A stretch of 64,000 bases of DNA. Origin: Pseudidiomarina sp. CB1. Lineage in GTDB: Bacteria > Pseudomonadota > Gammaproteobacteria > Enterobacterales > Alteromonadaceae. Positions within the stretch are counted from its first letter, which is position 1. Every line of letters starts with the position of its first letter. Location of the stretch: positions 174,203 through 238,202 of the forward strand of contig NZ_JANTPU010000003.1 in assembly GCF_024752025.1 (NCBI RefSeq). The letters are read 5' to 3'. The notes under the pieces are model-generated. The model saw only the letters and a program-made list of their open reading frames with translations. It searched no databases and was not told the origin of the DNA. Both the position numbers and the translations under genes were made by a program. This document shows, in pieces, positions 1 to 8,755 of the stretch.

Positions 1-10
1 GAGCTGAATC

Positions 11-742
11 ATGGATAAATTAAATACTGGTAGGCACATTTCCGGCAAATTTAATGACGAACTCGATGCCGTCCGTACCCAGGTCATGAACATGGGCGGC
101 TTGGTTGAGCAGCAATTACGTGACTCGCTGGTCGCGATTGAAAATTCGGATCACGAGCTCGCCGAGCAAGTCTTACAGCGCGACTACAAAATCAATGCGT
201 TGGAAGTGCAGATTGACGAAGCCTGTGTGCAGATCATTGCCAAGCGTCAGCCTGCCGCTAGTGACCTGCGTTTGATCATCGCGATTTTCAAAACCATCGC
301 TGACTTAGAGCGTATTGGTGATGAAGCCGAGCGCATTGCCCGCGTGGCCCTTGAGAGTTTCAACAACGACCAGCAGCAGTTTTTGGTCAGCCTTGAGAAT
401 CTTGGCCAGCAGGTGTTGGCGATGTTGCATGGCGTGCTTGATGCCTTTGCCCGCATGGACCTCGATAGTGCTTATGAAGTGCATCAAATGGATGCCCAAG
501 CCGACCGTCAATACGAAGGCCTAACGCGTCAGTTGATGACTTACATGATGGAAGATCCGCGTGGCATTCCGAAGGTCATGAATGTACTTTGGTCAGCGCG
601 TTCACTCGAGCGCATCGGTGACCGTTGCCAGAACATCGCTGAGTACATTATTTTCTTTGTCAAAGGTAAAGACGTACGTCACGTGTCGCCAGAATCCATG
701 GCGCGCACCGTGGGGCGGCCGCAACCGAAACAAGAAGACTAA
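11..742 (+). CDS. phoU: Phosphate-signalling regulator PhoU
   Basis: PhoU is a cytoplasmic negative modulator that links the PstSCAB phosphate transporter to the PhoR/PhoB two-component system. The 243-residue product has the two-repeat helical-bundle layout of the family and the usual length. Each half contains the conserved acidic/arginine signature: ADLERIGDEAERIA near residue 97 and SLERIGDRCQNIAEY near residue 197, which in the family bind metal clusters. The ATG lies only 10 bases inside the window, so any pstB partner would be just outside. A strong hairpin terminator follows the stop codon. Identification is by recognised motifs and is secure; linkage to pst genes is inferred only. 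Confidence 0.95.
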   Translation: MDKLNTGRHISGKFNDELDAVRTQVMNMGGLVEQQLRDSLVAIENSDHELAEQVLQRDYKINALEVQIDEACVQIIAKRQPAASDLRLIIAIFKTIADLERIGDEAERIARVALESFNNDQQQFLVSLENLGQQVLAMLHGVLDAFARMDLDSAYEVHQMDAQADRQYEGLTRQLMTYMMEDPRGIPKVMNVLWSARSLERIGDRCQNIAEYIIFFVKGKDVRHVSPESMARTVGRPQPKQED

Positions 743-758
743 GCGCTGGAATATCCAG

Positions 759-786
759 AAAGCCGACATTAAATGTCGGCTTTTTT
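759..786 (+). terminator. Rho-independent terminator after phoU
   Basis: A perfect stem, GCCGACAT pairing with ATGTCGGC around a 3-base loop and flanked by A/T pairs, is followed by six T residues on the plus strand. It begins 17 bases after the phoU stop. It also lies just beyond the convergent serA stop, but the T-run on that side is poor, so it mainly serves phoU. Confidence 0.9.
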
Positions 787-787
787 A

Positions 788-2029
788 TTAGTAGAGGACG
801 CGCGCGCGAATGGTGCCTTCAATGGCGCGCATTTGCTCGAGCAAGTCGTCGGCGATGGTGCTTTCTTCTGGTGTGTCGACGTCAATGACCACGTAACCCA
901 CTTCGCTGTCGGTTTGCAGGTACTGACCGGAGACGTTGATGTTCTGCTCGGCCATGATTTGGTTAATTTTGGTCAGCATGCCCGGGCGGTTTTGGTGAAT
1001 ATGCAGCAAGCGACGGGCGCCGTGGTGCGCTGGCAAAGACACCTCAGGGAAATTAACTGCCGACAAGGTGGAGCCGTTGTCAGAGTAGTGGGCCAGTTTG
1101 CCTGCCACTTCAACACCAATGTTCTCTTGTGCCTCTTGGGTCGAGCCACCGACGTGCGGTGTCAGAATACAATTGTCGATGCCGCGCAATGGCGACTCAA
1201 AGATGTCGTTGTTGCTGCTAGGCTCAACTGGGAATACGTCGATGGCTGCGCCGCCTAAGTGACCGCTGCGCAGACTGGCGGCCAAATCTTCAATGTTGAC
1301 CACGGTGCCGCGTGAGGCATTGATCAGCAACGCACCTTTTTTCATCTTGGCAAGCTGCGGGGCACTGATCATCCATTGGGTTTGCGCCGTTTCGGGAACG
1401 TGCAAGGTCACGACGTCGGCTTGTTCCAGCAGCGCATCGAGGGAACCTACCGAGAGGGCATTGCCCAACGGCAACTTGGTTTCGATGTCATAAAACCGCA
1501 CTTGCATGCCGAGCTGTTCGGCTAAGATACTCAACTGACTACCGATATGGCCGTAGCCTACAATGCCCAACACTTTACCGCGCGCTTCGAATGAGCCATT
1601 CGCCGACTTGTCCCAGCCACCGCGATGGGCTGCAGCATTTTTCTCGGGCACGCGGCGTAACAACATAATAATTTCAGCCAAAACCAGTTCGGCAACGCTA
1701 CGGGTATTCGAAAACGGTGCGTTAAAGACTACCACGCCATGACGACGGGCCGCCGCCAGATCCACTTGGTTGGTGCCAATACAAAAACAACCGACGCCAA
1801 TGAGTTTTTCGGCCGCCACAAAGACCTTTTCGGTTAATTGCGTGCGTGAGCGAATACCTAAAAAGTGTACGTCTTTAATACGCTCGCAGAGTTCTTCTTC
1901 ACTAAGTGAGGTTTTCACATACTCAATCGAGTCATAGCCCTGTTGTTTGAGTACGTTCACGGCACTCTCGTGCACCCCTTCAAGAAGAAGAATTTTAATC
2001 CGATCTTTGGCGAGCGATACTTGCGTCAT
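788..2029 (-). CDS. serA: D-3-phosphoglycerate dehydrogenase
   Basis: First step of phosphoserine-pathway serine synthesis: NAD-dependent oxidation of 3-phosphoglycerate in the cytoplasm. The 413-residue protein has the E. coli length class (about 410). The Rossmann NAD motif VGYGHIG is at residues 157-163, the catalytic-region motif INASRGTVV near 240, and HVGGSTQEAQENIG near 295 carries the catalytic His. A C-terminal ACT domain (about 340-413) would bind serine for feedback inhibition. It lies 15 bp downstream of rpiA on the same strand and is probably co-transcribed with it, the same order as in enterics. Confidence 0.96.
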   Translation of the reverse strand: MTQVSLAKDRIKILLLEGVHESAVNVLKQQGYDSIEYVKTSLSEEELCERIKDVHFLGIRSRTQLTEKVFVAAEKLIGVGCFCIGTNQVDLAAARRHGVVVFNAPFSNTRSVAELVLAEIIMLLRRVPEKNAAAHRGGWDKSANGSFEARGKVLGIVGYGHIGSQLSILAEQLGMQVRFYDIETKLPLGNALSVGSLDALLEQADVVTLHVPETAQTQWMISAPQLAKMKKGALLINASRGTVVNIEDLAASLRSGHLGGAAIDVFPVEPSSNNDIFESPLRGIDNCILTPHVGGSTQEAQENIGVEVAGKLAHYSDNGSTLSAVNFPEVSLPAHHGARRLLHIHQNRPGMLTKINQIMAEQNINVSGQYLQTDSEVGYVVIDVDTPEESTIADDLLEQMRAIEGTIRARVLY

Positions 2030-2044
2030 GGTTGTTTTTACACC

Positions 2045-2731
2045 TTACTTCAAAGTTTCAATACCAGCGTCACTGGCCACGATAACAACGTCTGCGCCAC
2101 GTTGGGCAAACAGGCCATTGGTGACCACGCCGACAATATTATTGAGCTGCTGTTCTAAATGGATAGGGTCAACAATGTCAAAGTTATGGACATCAAGGAT
2201 CCAATTGCCGTTATCGGTGGTTACACCTTCGCGCCAAACTGGATCACCGCCGAGTTTGACGATTTCACGCGCCACATAAGAACGGGCCATTGGAATGACT
2301 TCAACAGGGATTGGGAAGCGGCCGAGACGGCCCACTTGTTTACTCTCATCAACAATACAGACAAACGTATCGGCCACCGCCGCAACGATCTTTTCGCGGG
2401 TGAGGGCAGCGCCGCCGCCTTTGACCATGCGTTTGTGCTCATCGATTTCATCGGCACCATCAACATAAATAGGGACTTCGCTGACGCTGTTGAGGTCGAC
2501 GACGCGAATACCGTGTTGCTTTAAACGTTCGCTCGAGGCTTCTGAGCTGGAGACTGCCGCTTCAATGTCGTGTTTGATAGTGGCGAGGGCATCAATAAAA
2601 AAGTTAACCGTAGAGCCGGTACCGACACCGATGATGGCTTGCGGTGGTAGATTCGCTTTCACGTAATCCAGCGCAGCTTGTGCAGCCTTTTGTTTTAATT
2701 CATTTTTTTGTTGTTCAGATGAGGTAGCCAT
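2045..2731 (-). CDS. rpiA: Ribose-5-phosphate isomerase A
   Basis: Interconverts ribose-5-phosphate and ribulose-5-phosphate in the non-oxidative pentose phosphate pathway. The 228-residue product has the RpiA signatures: GVGTGSTV near residue 37 (phosphate binding), SSEASSERL near 61, YVDGADEID with catalytic acids near 88, and [13 protein letters not shown] near 102. The ATG is preceded by an AGGAAG ribosome-binding site. A TATACT sequence in the 45-bp gap upstream could be a -10 element. It is followed closely by serA and preceded by the 5-FCL gene on the same strand. Confidence 0.96.
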   Translation of the reverse strand: MATSSEQQKNELKQKAAQAALDYVKANLPPQAIIGVGTGSTVNFFIDALATIKHDIEAAVSSSEASSERLKQHGIRVVDLNSVSEVPIYVDGADEIDEHKRMVKGGGAALTREKIVAAVADTFVCIVDESKQVGRLGRFPIPVEVIPMARSYVAREIVKLGGDPVWREGVTTDNGNWILDVHNFDIVDPIHLEQQLNNIVGVVTNGLFAQRGADVVIVASDAGIETLK

Positions 2732-2776
2732 GCCTGCTTCCTAGGTGAGTGGGCTATGGCTTTTCAGTATACATTT

Positions 2777-3397
2777 TTAGCTTCTAAAGTCCCATACTTT
2801 TGTCGGGGTGATGACCCTAGGTAAGGGCACATCCCACGCTTCACAGGGCAGTCGCTCAACGAACTGGCAGTCATAGGCTAAACCGATAGGCTGTAAGTTC
2901 GGGTACAAGCCGGCGCGCCAACCCGCAAGAGTGCGATCGTAAAAGCCACCACCCATGCCCATGCGGTTGCCTTGGGCATCAAAACCGACCAAAGGAACCA
3001 GCAGTACGTTGAGTTGTTGCAACGGCACCACCCGCTGACATTGCAGCTTGGGTTCCGGAATGCCGTAGTTGTTGTGGCACCATTCGCTGTGTTCGTCAAT
3101 GTGCAGCATCAGCAGGTGATGATGCACGATAGGGTGCAGCACGGGGAATGCAAGGTGATGCCCGCGGTGCTGTAGTGCTTGATTGAGCGCATGGGTTGGC
3201 AGTTCAGCGCGCACACTATAGTAACTGCCTATGGAGCAGGGTTGCTGGAGTTCTGCGAGAGCAAGTACGCGTTCTTCAATAGCTGCAGCAGCCTGCTCAC
3301 GTTCTGCGGCGCTAAGCTGTTTCCGCGCGGCAAGCAACTCACGGCGCAATTGCTGTCGGCTGGGCTGGCTGCTATTCTGGGTGAATTGTCTGTTCAT
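2777..3397 (-). CDS. fau: 5-formyltetrahydrofolate cyclo-ligase
   Basis: ATP-dependent conversion of 5-formyl-THF to 5,10-methenyl-THF, returning stored folate to one-carbon metabolism. The 206-residue protein shows an N-terminal basic helix typical of the family (RQQLRRELLAARKQL) and the diagnostic glycine-rich loop GMGGGFYDRTL near residue 150. In enterics this gene (ygfA/fau) directly follows the 6S RNA gene. Here the two are separated by a divergently oriented amidohydrolase gene whose start is only 15 bp from this one, so the promoters of both must overlap or lie inside the neighbouring coding sequence. Confidence 0.93.
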   Translation of the reverse strand: MNRQFTQNSSQPSRQQLRRELLAARKQLSAAEREQAAAAIEERVLALAELQQPCSIGSYYSVRAELPTHALNQALQHRGHHLAFPVLHPIVHHHLLMLHIDEHSEWCHNNYGIPEPKLQCQRVVPLQQLNVLLVPLVGFDAQGNRMGMGGGFYDRTLAGWRAGLYPNLQPIGLAYDCQFVERLPCEAWDVPLPRVITPTKVWDFRS

Positions 3398-3412
3398 AGA
3401 GTGATTTATAGC

Positions 3413-4975
3413 ATGTTGAAACGGGTTCTGACTACGCTAGTTTTGTCTACATTAATGTCTTCGCAGCTGCTGGCGGCACCGCCCAAAGCACCGCCACGTG
3501 GCGATCAAGGCGAAGGCCCCTACGACCGACTCATTTTGCGTGGCGTGAATCTGATCAACGGTGAAGGCGCACCGATGCAAGGCCCGGTGGATATCGTGAT
3601 CGAGAACGATCGCATCAAAAATGTGGTCAGCGTGGGTAACCCTGGCGTTCCCATTCTTGAGCAGCGTCGCCCGAAGGCTGCGCCTGGCGATAAAGAACTC
3701 GACTTAACCGGACATTATGTACTCCCCGGCTTTATTGACATGCATGGGCACATTGGCGGCTCTGCCGATGGTATTCCTGCCGAGTACGTACTGAAACTAT
3801 GGTTGGCCCACGGCATTACCACCGTGCGCGAACCGGGCAGTTTTAACGGGCTCGAGTGGACCAAATGGCACCAAGAACAGGCCGCGCAAAATACCATTGT
3901 TTCGCCGCGTATTATTCCGTATCTCGGTTATGGCATGAACAGCGACGAGCCGATTTTTAAGCCAGAGCAAGCGCGTGAGTGGGTGCGTGACATTAAACAA
4001 AAGGGCGCAGAAGGTATTAAGTTCTTCGGTGCGCGGCCGGAGATTATGGCGGCGGCCCTTGATGAAGCTGAGAAGCAGGGCCTTGGCACCATGATGCACC
4101 ATGCACAGCTCAATGTGGTGCGCACCAATGTGGTCGATTCGGCACGCTTGGGTCTCGACAGCATGGAACATTGGTATGGCTTGCCGGAAGCGCTGTTCAC
4201 CGAGCAAGTGATTCAGGACTATCCAGCCGACTACAACTACAACAACGAACAAGATCGCTTTGCCGAGGCAGGGCGCTTGTGGAAGCAAGCGGCTGAGCCA
4301 GGCTCAGAGAAATGGCAACAGGTACGCGATGAGCTGATTGCGCTCGACTTCACCATTAACCCGACGTTGACCATTTATGAAGCCAGCCGCGATTTAATGC
4401 GCGAGCGCCAAGCCATTTGGCACAACGAATATACCTTGCCGCAATTGTGGGAGTTCTTTGAACCAAGTCGCTATGCGCACGGCTCTTATTGGTTCGATTG
4501 GACCACCGATGAAGAAGTCGCATGGCGCAAGAATTACCAAAAGTGGATGGCGTTCCTGCAAGATTACAAGAATCACGGTGGGCGCATTACCACAGGTTCG
4601 GACGCTGGTTATATCTACAAAATCTACGGCTTTGGTTTGATTCGCGAGTTCGAATTATTACGCGAAGCGGGCTTCAATGCTTTAGAAGTGGTGCAGGCGG
4701 CAACTTTGAATGGTGCCGAAGCCTTAGGCCTTGAGCATGAAATTGGCTCAGTGGTGCCGGGCAAAAAAGCCGATTTGGTGGTGGTAGCTGAAAACCCGTT
4801 GGCGAACTTTAAGGTCTTGTACGGCACAGGGCACTTTAAACTGAACGATCAGAACGAGCCTGTGCGCACCAAAGGCGTTCGTTACACCATTAAAGACGGT
4901 ATCGTTTATGATGCGCAAGAGTTATTAAGTGATGTGCGTCGCTTGGTCGCCGAAGCGAAGGCAGACCAAGAGTAA
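3413..4975 (+). CDS. Secreted metal-dependent amidohydrolase
   Basis: The 520-residue product starts with a signal peptide (about 21 residues, LLAA-P cleavage region), so it is probably periplasmic. It has the imidazolonepropionase/prolidase-like amidohydrolase fold: a small beta-sandwich (RGVNLINGEGAPM), the metal motif HGH at H111/H113 in FIDMHGHIGG, further His residues in MMHHAQLNV and MEHWYGLP, and the late Asp in TTGSDAGYI. The C-terminal VPGKKADLVVV strand closes the sandwich. I chose ATG 3413 because it begins the signal peptide; an open frame extends upstream through antisense fau sequence and is not coding. Family function is hydrolysis of amide or peptide-like bonds; the substrate cannot be told. 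Confidence 0.85.
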   Translation: MLKRVLTTLVLSTLMSSQLLAAPPKAPPRGDQGEGPYDRLILRGVNLINGEGAPMQGPVDIVIENDRIKNVVSVGNPGVPILEQRRPKAAPGDKELDLTGHYVLPGFIDMHGHIGGSADGIPAEYVLKLWLAHGITTVREPGSFNGLEWTKWHQEQAAQNTIVSPRIIPYLGYGMNSDEPIFKPEQAREWVRDIKQKGAEGIKFFGARPEIMAAALDEAEKQGLGTMMHHAQLNVVRTNVVDSARLGLDSMEHWYGLPEALFTEQVIQDYPADYNYNNEQDRFAEAGRLWKQAAEPGSEKWQQVRDELIALDFTINPTLTIYEASRDLMRERQAIWHNEYTLPQLWEFFEPSRYAHGSYWFDWTTDEEVAWRKNYQKWMAFLQDYKNHGGRITTGSDAGYIYKIYGFGLIREFELLREAGFNALEVVQAATLNGAEALGLEHEIGSVVPGKKADLVVVAENPLANFKVLYGTGHFKLNDQNEPVRTKGVRYTIKDGIVYDAQELLSDVRRLVAEAKADQE

Positions 4976-4989
4976 ATGAAGGGAAAAGG

Positions 4990-5174
4990 GTGATCACCCA
5001 GGATGCCGCTGCGTGCTTTGGCCCTTGAACCCACTGGTTCAAGGCGGGGCGCAAATCAACGGCCGTAGGCTTCTCGATACATGTCGAGCTTGCACAATAG
5101 CCGGTCAGTGAGCCCCTTTACTGATGACATCGGCTCAGGGACATTAGCGTGCTGGCGCACATCCCAGGCGATCC
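4990..5174 (-). ncRNA. ssrS: 6S RNA
   Basis: The minus strand of this intergenic region matches the E. coli 6S RNA layout. It has the near-5' element GTCCCTGAGCCGAT, a central unpaired-bubble architecture, the 3'-half hairpin CTTGAACC/GGTTCAAG with its flanks, and a terminal GCGGCATCCTGGG. Its ends pair with each other (GATCGCCTGGGATG with CATCCTGGGTGATC). 6S RNA mimics an open promoter and sequesters sigma-70 RNA polymerase in stationary phase. It sits 8 bp after zapA on the same strand, the conserved zapA-ssrS order. Ends are estimated from the terminal pairing and may be off by about 5 bases. The usual downstream partner fau is displaced by an inverted gene. Confidence 0.92.
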
Positions 5175-5181
5175 TAACTTT

Positions 5182-5490
5182 TTACTTTCGCCCTGGACGC
5201 TGCTCGCTCGTGACTTGCTCCAGGGTTTCTTGCAGCAACTTAATCTTTTCTTCCAGCTCTTGAATGCGTTGGCGCTGTTCATGCTCGAGTTTGCTGCTCT
5301 CGTGGCTTAAATTTAGCGCCGCCATCACCGCAATTTGCTCCGGATGGCTGAGCTTGGTGGCTTGGCGAATATGCTCAAGCTTGTCATTCAGCTTGTCTGC
5401 TGCTTGCTGCAACGCAACTTCCTGCCCTTCAGGGCAATTCACTTTGTAGTGACGGTCCATCAACTTGATGTCCATGGTGCGTTGAGTCAT
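5182..5490 (-). CDS. zapA: Cell division protein ZapA
   Basis: ZapA binds and bundles FtsZ protofilaments at the division ring. The 102-residue protein has the family layout: an N-terminal globular part (MDIKLMDRHYKVNCPEGQE) and a long C-terminal coiled coil rich in Glu, Gln and Lys (from about residue 65 to the end). Length is close to E. coli ZapA (109). Divergent from ygfB and directly upstream of the 6S RNA gene, which is the conserved gammaproteobacterial neighbourhood. Confidence 0.93.
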   Translation of the reverse strand: MTQRTMDIKLMDRHYKVNCPEGQEVALQQAADKLNDKLEHIRQATKLSHPEQIAVMAALNLSHESSKLEHEQRQRIQELEEKIKLLQETLEQVTSEQRPGRK

Positions 5491-5619
5491 TGCACAGTTT
5501 CCTTGCTGTTTTGTTGTCGTTTGCGCACATTATGCCATGCTTGAAGGGGCTTTGTCAGCTAGCCTGAAAAGTCTGACAGTGGTAGGATGCACAGCAAACC
5601 AAGCAAGAGAAGACAGCTT

Positions 5620-6222
5620 ATGTCAGAGCGCAAATCGCCAGAAGATAAATCCGAACTCACCAGCTCGCAGAGCTATGATCGCTTAACGGAATTTTTTGAG
5701 CACCAAGGCTTACTTGCCAGTGGCGCAGAAGTCCACGGTTTGCTGACCGGCATGGTTGCCAGTGGCGCAAGCATTGAAGGTGATGAGTGGCTATTGTTAC
5801 TCAGTGATTTGATTAATGAAGGGCAGTCGTTTAAGCCCGAGCTACGCGATCATGTAAAACTGATGGCGACCGAGACTTGTGCCAGTTTGCGTGATCCTGA
5901 TTTGGGTTTTCAGCTTATTTTACCCAGTGACCACGAGCCGTTGCATGAACGTCTGCAAGCGCTTACCGCATGGGTGCAATCGTTCTTAGTCGGTTTTGGC
6001 GTCAACCAAACGAATTTGGCAGGACTTTCTGGTGATTTACGTGAAGCCATTGATGACATGGTCGAAATTGCCAAGCTCGATATCACTATTGAAGATGATG
6101 AAGAAGCCGAGCGTGCTTACTTTGAAATCATGGAATATCTACGGATTTCCGCCATGCTTTGCTTCAACGAACTTGGGCAAAACGCTAATACCACCTGTAA
6201 AACCAATAAGACCTTACATTAA
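5620..6222 (+). CDS. ygfB: UPF0149 family protein YgfB
   Basis: The product of about 200 residues belongs to the YgfB/UPF0149 family: AEVHGLLTGMVASG near the N-terminus, LTAWVQSFLVGFGV in the middle, an acidic ISIEDDEE-like patch and the characteristic C-terminal KTLH tail. It is an all-helical cytoplasmic protein found upstream of pepP; in Pseudomonas it affects antibiotic tolerance through ampDh3, but a general function is not settled. I prefer ATG 5620, with a purine-rich AGAAGA upstream, to the in-frame ATG 5587, which follows a weakly placed GGTAGG. Divergent from zapA and 26 bp ahead of pepP, so probably the first gene of the ygfB-pepP-ubiH-ubiI operon. Confidence 0.9.
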   Translation: MSERKSPEDKSELTSSQSYDRLTEFFEHQGLLASGAEVHGLLTGMVASGASIEGDEWLLLLSDLINEGQSFKPELRDHVKLMATETCASLRDPDLGFQLILPSDHEPLHERLQALTAWVQSFLVGFGVNQTNLAGLSGDLREAIDDMVEIAKLDITIEDDEEAERAYFEIMEYLRISAMLCFNELGQNANTTCKTNKTLH

Positions 6223-6248
6223 GTTCTGCTGCAAGGAGCATTGTTGTT

Positions 6249-7574
6249 ATGGCTGTAGCTGTGCCTGTCGAGGAATACCAACGCCGTCGCGAGCAAGTTC
6301 TTAAACGCCTTGCTGCCGGCGACGAAAAGGCGATCGCAGTGATCCCAAGCGCACACATGGTTACGCGTAGTAACGATACCGAGTATCCCTTTCGGCAAAA
6401 CAGTGATTTCTTTTACCTGACCGGCTTTAACGAGCCCGATGCGGTGCTGGTGCTGGCGCCTGATGCGGAGTTGTCGGTGCAGTTGTACTGCCAACCGAAA
6501 GACCCGCAACAAGAAGTCTGGCATGGCCGCCGTTTAGGTGTCGCGCGCGCGGTAGATGCGTTAGGGGTCGATGTTGCCCACGCCGTTGATGAGCTTGATG
6601 AGCACTTGTGGCAACTATTGGATGGCGTCCACACCGTTTATTGCGACCAGAGCAATCAGGATTTTTTCCAACACCTGTTGGGCTTAGCGGCGGAATTACG
6701 TAGCAGCGGTAAACGCGGCGTGCAACCGCCACAACGCTGGCAGGATATTTCGCCGTGGCTGCACACCATGCGCTTGGTGAAGTCGAATGCCGAGCTTGAA
6801 TTGATGCGTGAAGCGGCGCGAATTAGCGTGTTGGCGCATCAACGGGCGATGAAATTTGTCGCACCGGGACGTTACGAATACCAAGTTGCCGCCGAACTGC
6901 ATCACGAGTTTGCTATGCACGGCGCCGCTGCACCAGCCTACGGCACCATTTGTGGCAGTGGCGAAAACGCCTGTATTTTGCACTACACCGAAAATAGTGA
7001 CGCACTAACCGACGGTGATTTGATCTTGATCGACGCCGGCGCGGAATATCAAGGCTATGCTGCCGACATTACCCGCACCTTCCCGGTGAATGGCACATTT
7101 AGCGAGCCGCAAAAGCAGCTCTACGAAGTGGTGTTGCAGGCGCAATTAGTTTCGTTGGACGTTATTCGGCCGGGCGCTACCTTGCAGCAAGCCCAAGATG
7201 TTGCCGCGCATGCTTTAACCGAAGGCCTTGTGGAGCTTGGCATACTGCACGGTTCAGTAAAGGACAATATCGAGCAAGCGACTTATCGCCGCTTCTTTAT
7301 TCACGGCTTAGGCCATTGGCTCGGACTCGACGTACATGATGTGGGTGATGCCCGTCGCGGCGACAAATCTACGCCGTTCAAGCCCGGTATGGTGCTGACT
7401 GTGGAGCCTGGGTTGTATATTCCGGCCGATGCCGATGACGTTGATAGTCAGTGGCGGGGCATTGGTATTCGCATTGAAGATGACGTGGTGGTGACCGCTG
7501 ATGGGCATGAGAATTTGACCGCGGCGGTCCCGAAAACAGTGGCAGAGATAGAAGCGTGGATGCAGAACAAGTAA
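6249..7574 (+). CDS. pepP: Xaa-Pro aminopeptidase (aminopeptidase P)
   Basis: Cytoplasmic dimanganese enzyme that removes N-terminal residues preceding proline. The 441 residues match E. coli PepP exactly in length. The pita-bread metallopeptidase domain carries the ligands in order: two Asp in DAGAEYQGYAADITRTF, His in HGLGHWLGLDVHD, Glu in TVEPGLYIP and Glu in GIGIRIEDDV. The N-terminal creatinase-like domain includes RQNSDFFYLTGF. A good AAGGAG site precedes the ATG. Its last 19 bases overlap ubiH, which indicates translational coupling. Confidence 0.96.
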   Translation: MAVAVPVEEYQRRREQVLKRLAAGDEKAIAVIPSAHMVTRSNDTEYPFRQNSDFFYLTGFNEPDAVLVLAPDAELSVQLYCQPKDPQQEVWHGRRLGVARAVDALGVDVAHAVDELDEHLWQLLDGVHTVYCDQSNQDFFQHLLGLAAELRSSGKRGVQPPQRWQDISPWLHTMRLVKSNAELELMREAARISVLAHQRAMKFVAPGRYEYQVAAELHHEFAMHGAAAPAYGTICGSGENACILHYTENSDALTDGDLILIDAGAEYQGYAADITRTFPVNGTFSEPQKQLYEVVLQAQLVSLDVIRPGATLQQAQDVAAHALTEGLVELGILHGSVKDNIEQATYRRFFIHGLGHWLGLDVHDVGDARRGDKSTPFKPGMVLTVEPGLYIPADADDVDSQWRGIGIRIEDDVVVTADGHENLTAAVPKTVAEIEAWMQNK

Positions 7575-8755
7575 CACCTGTAGTCATTGCTGGCGGTGGC
7601 CTCGTTGGCTCGCTGATGGCGTTTTTGTTTGCCCAGCAACGACCTGATGTTGTGGTGAAAGTGGTGGAGCCGCAAGCGGATGGGCCTGTGCCCGATAAGC
7701 GTACGATTGCGTTGGCTGCGGCCACCGTTGATTTGCTCAATGCACAGGGGATTTGGCAGGAGCTTACTGACGAAGCCGAAGCGATTAAGCACATTCATGT
7801 GAGTGATCGCGGCTATTTAGGCGCGACGCGGTTACACGCTGAACAAGAAGGTGTGGCGGCGCTAGGTTATGTTGTTCCCGCCGCCGCGCTCAATAAAGCC
7901 TTGTATGATCGCTTACAAGCGTTACCGCAGGTCGAGTGGCTTGCCGGCAGCCAAGTCACTGGGCTGGAACAACAGCAACCGCATTGCAATGTCACATTAC
8001 AAACGCCGAATGGCGAACAGCAGTTAAAAGCCCAGTTGGTGGTGGGTGCGGATGGCCAGCGGTCATTTGTGCGCGAGCAACTTGGCATTGGCGTACAAAC
8101 CACCGACTATGGGCAAGTCGGCATTATTGCCAATATTAGCTTGGACAAGCCACTGGCTGGCTGGGCCTACGAGCGCTTTACCGAGACGGGACCGCTGGCG
8201 TTGTTGCCCCTACCGAAGCAACAAGCGTCATTGGTATGGAGTGTCGCCGAAGAACAAGCTGAACAAGTGCTGGCATTGCCAGATGACGAATTCTTGGCGC
8301 AACTACAGCACGCCTTCGGTTATCGCGCTGGGCGCTTTACTGGCGTCGGCCAGCGCCTGCAATTTCCTTTGCGTCTGCATTTAGCTGAGCGCAGTGTGGC
8401 GCATCGGGCTGTGTTGATTGGCAATGCCTCGCATACCTTACATCCGATTGCCGGACAGGGCTTTAACCTTGGCGTCCGCGATGCGATTTGTTTAAGTGAC
8501 CAGCTCGCCAAAGCCGATGATCTTGGCAGCTACGCAACGCTCGCCGCATATTGGCGCGAGCGTGAAGACGACTACAAAAACATCATCGGCTTGACCGACA
8601 TGCTGGTGCGTGGCTTTTCCAATCACTACTGGCCGTTAACCAAGTGTCGCAACCTCGCGTTGCTCGGCCTTGATGCACTGCCACCGTTACGCCAAGCCTT
8701 TGCGCGGCAAACGATGGGGCTAGCGCCGTTAGCACGCAGAGGAGGTGCATCATGA
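7556..8755 (+). CDS. ubiH: FAD-dependent ubiquinone hydroxylase UbiH
   Basis: 2-octaprenyl-6-methoxyphenol hydroxylase of aerobic ubiquinone synthesis. The 399-residue protein has the class A flavin monooxygenase features: dinucleotide motif VVIAGGGLVGSLMA near the N-terminus, DG motif VVGADGQRSFVRE near residue 162, and GNASHTLHPIAGQGFNLGVRD near 290. AIALAAATVDLL and HVSDRGY match UbiH rather than UbiI. The start is a GTG inside the 3' end of pepP (19-bp overlap). The stop overlaps the ATG of the next hydroxylase (ATGA). Confidence 0.9.
   Translation: MDAEQVTPVVIAGGGLVGSLMAFLFAQQRPDVVVKVVEPQADGPVPDKRTIALAAATVDLLNAQGIWQELTDEAEAIKHIHVSDRGYLGATRLHAEQEGVAALGYVVPAAALNKALYDRLQALPQVEWLAGSQVTGLEQQQPHCNVTLQTPNGEQQLKAQLVVGADGQRSFVREQLGIGVQTTDYGQVGIIANISLDKPLAGWAYERFTETGPLALLPLPKQQASLVWSVAEEQAEQVLALPDDEFLAQLQHAFGYRAGRFTGVGQRLQFPLRLHLAERSVAHRAVLIGNASHTLHPIAGQGFNLGVRDAICLSDQLAKADDLGSYATLAAYWREREDDYKNIIGLTDMLVRGFSNHYWPLTKCRNLALLGLDALPPLRQAFARQTMGLAPLARRGGAS

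Noticed and set aside
773..1258. Long plus-strand frame opposite serA
   Set aside because: It is antisense to a confidently identified gene and has no family features or ribosome-binding site.
3179..3412. Upstream extension of the first amidohydrolase
   Set aside because: It is antisense fau coding sequence; the signal peptide starts at 3413.
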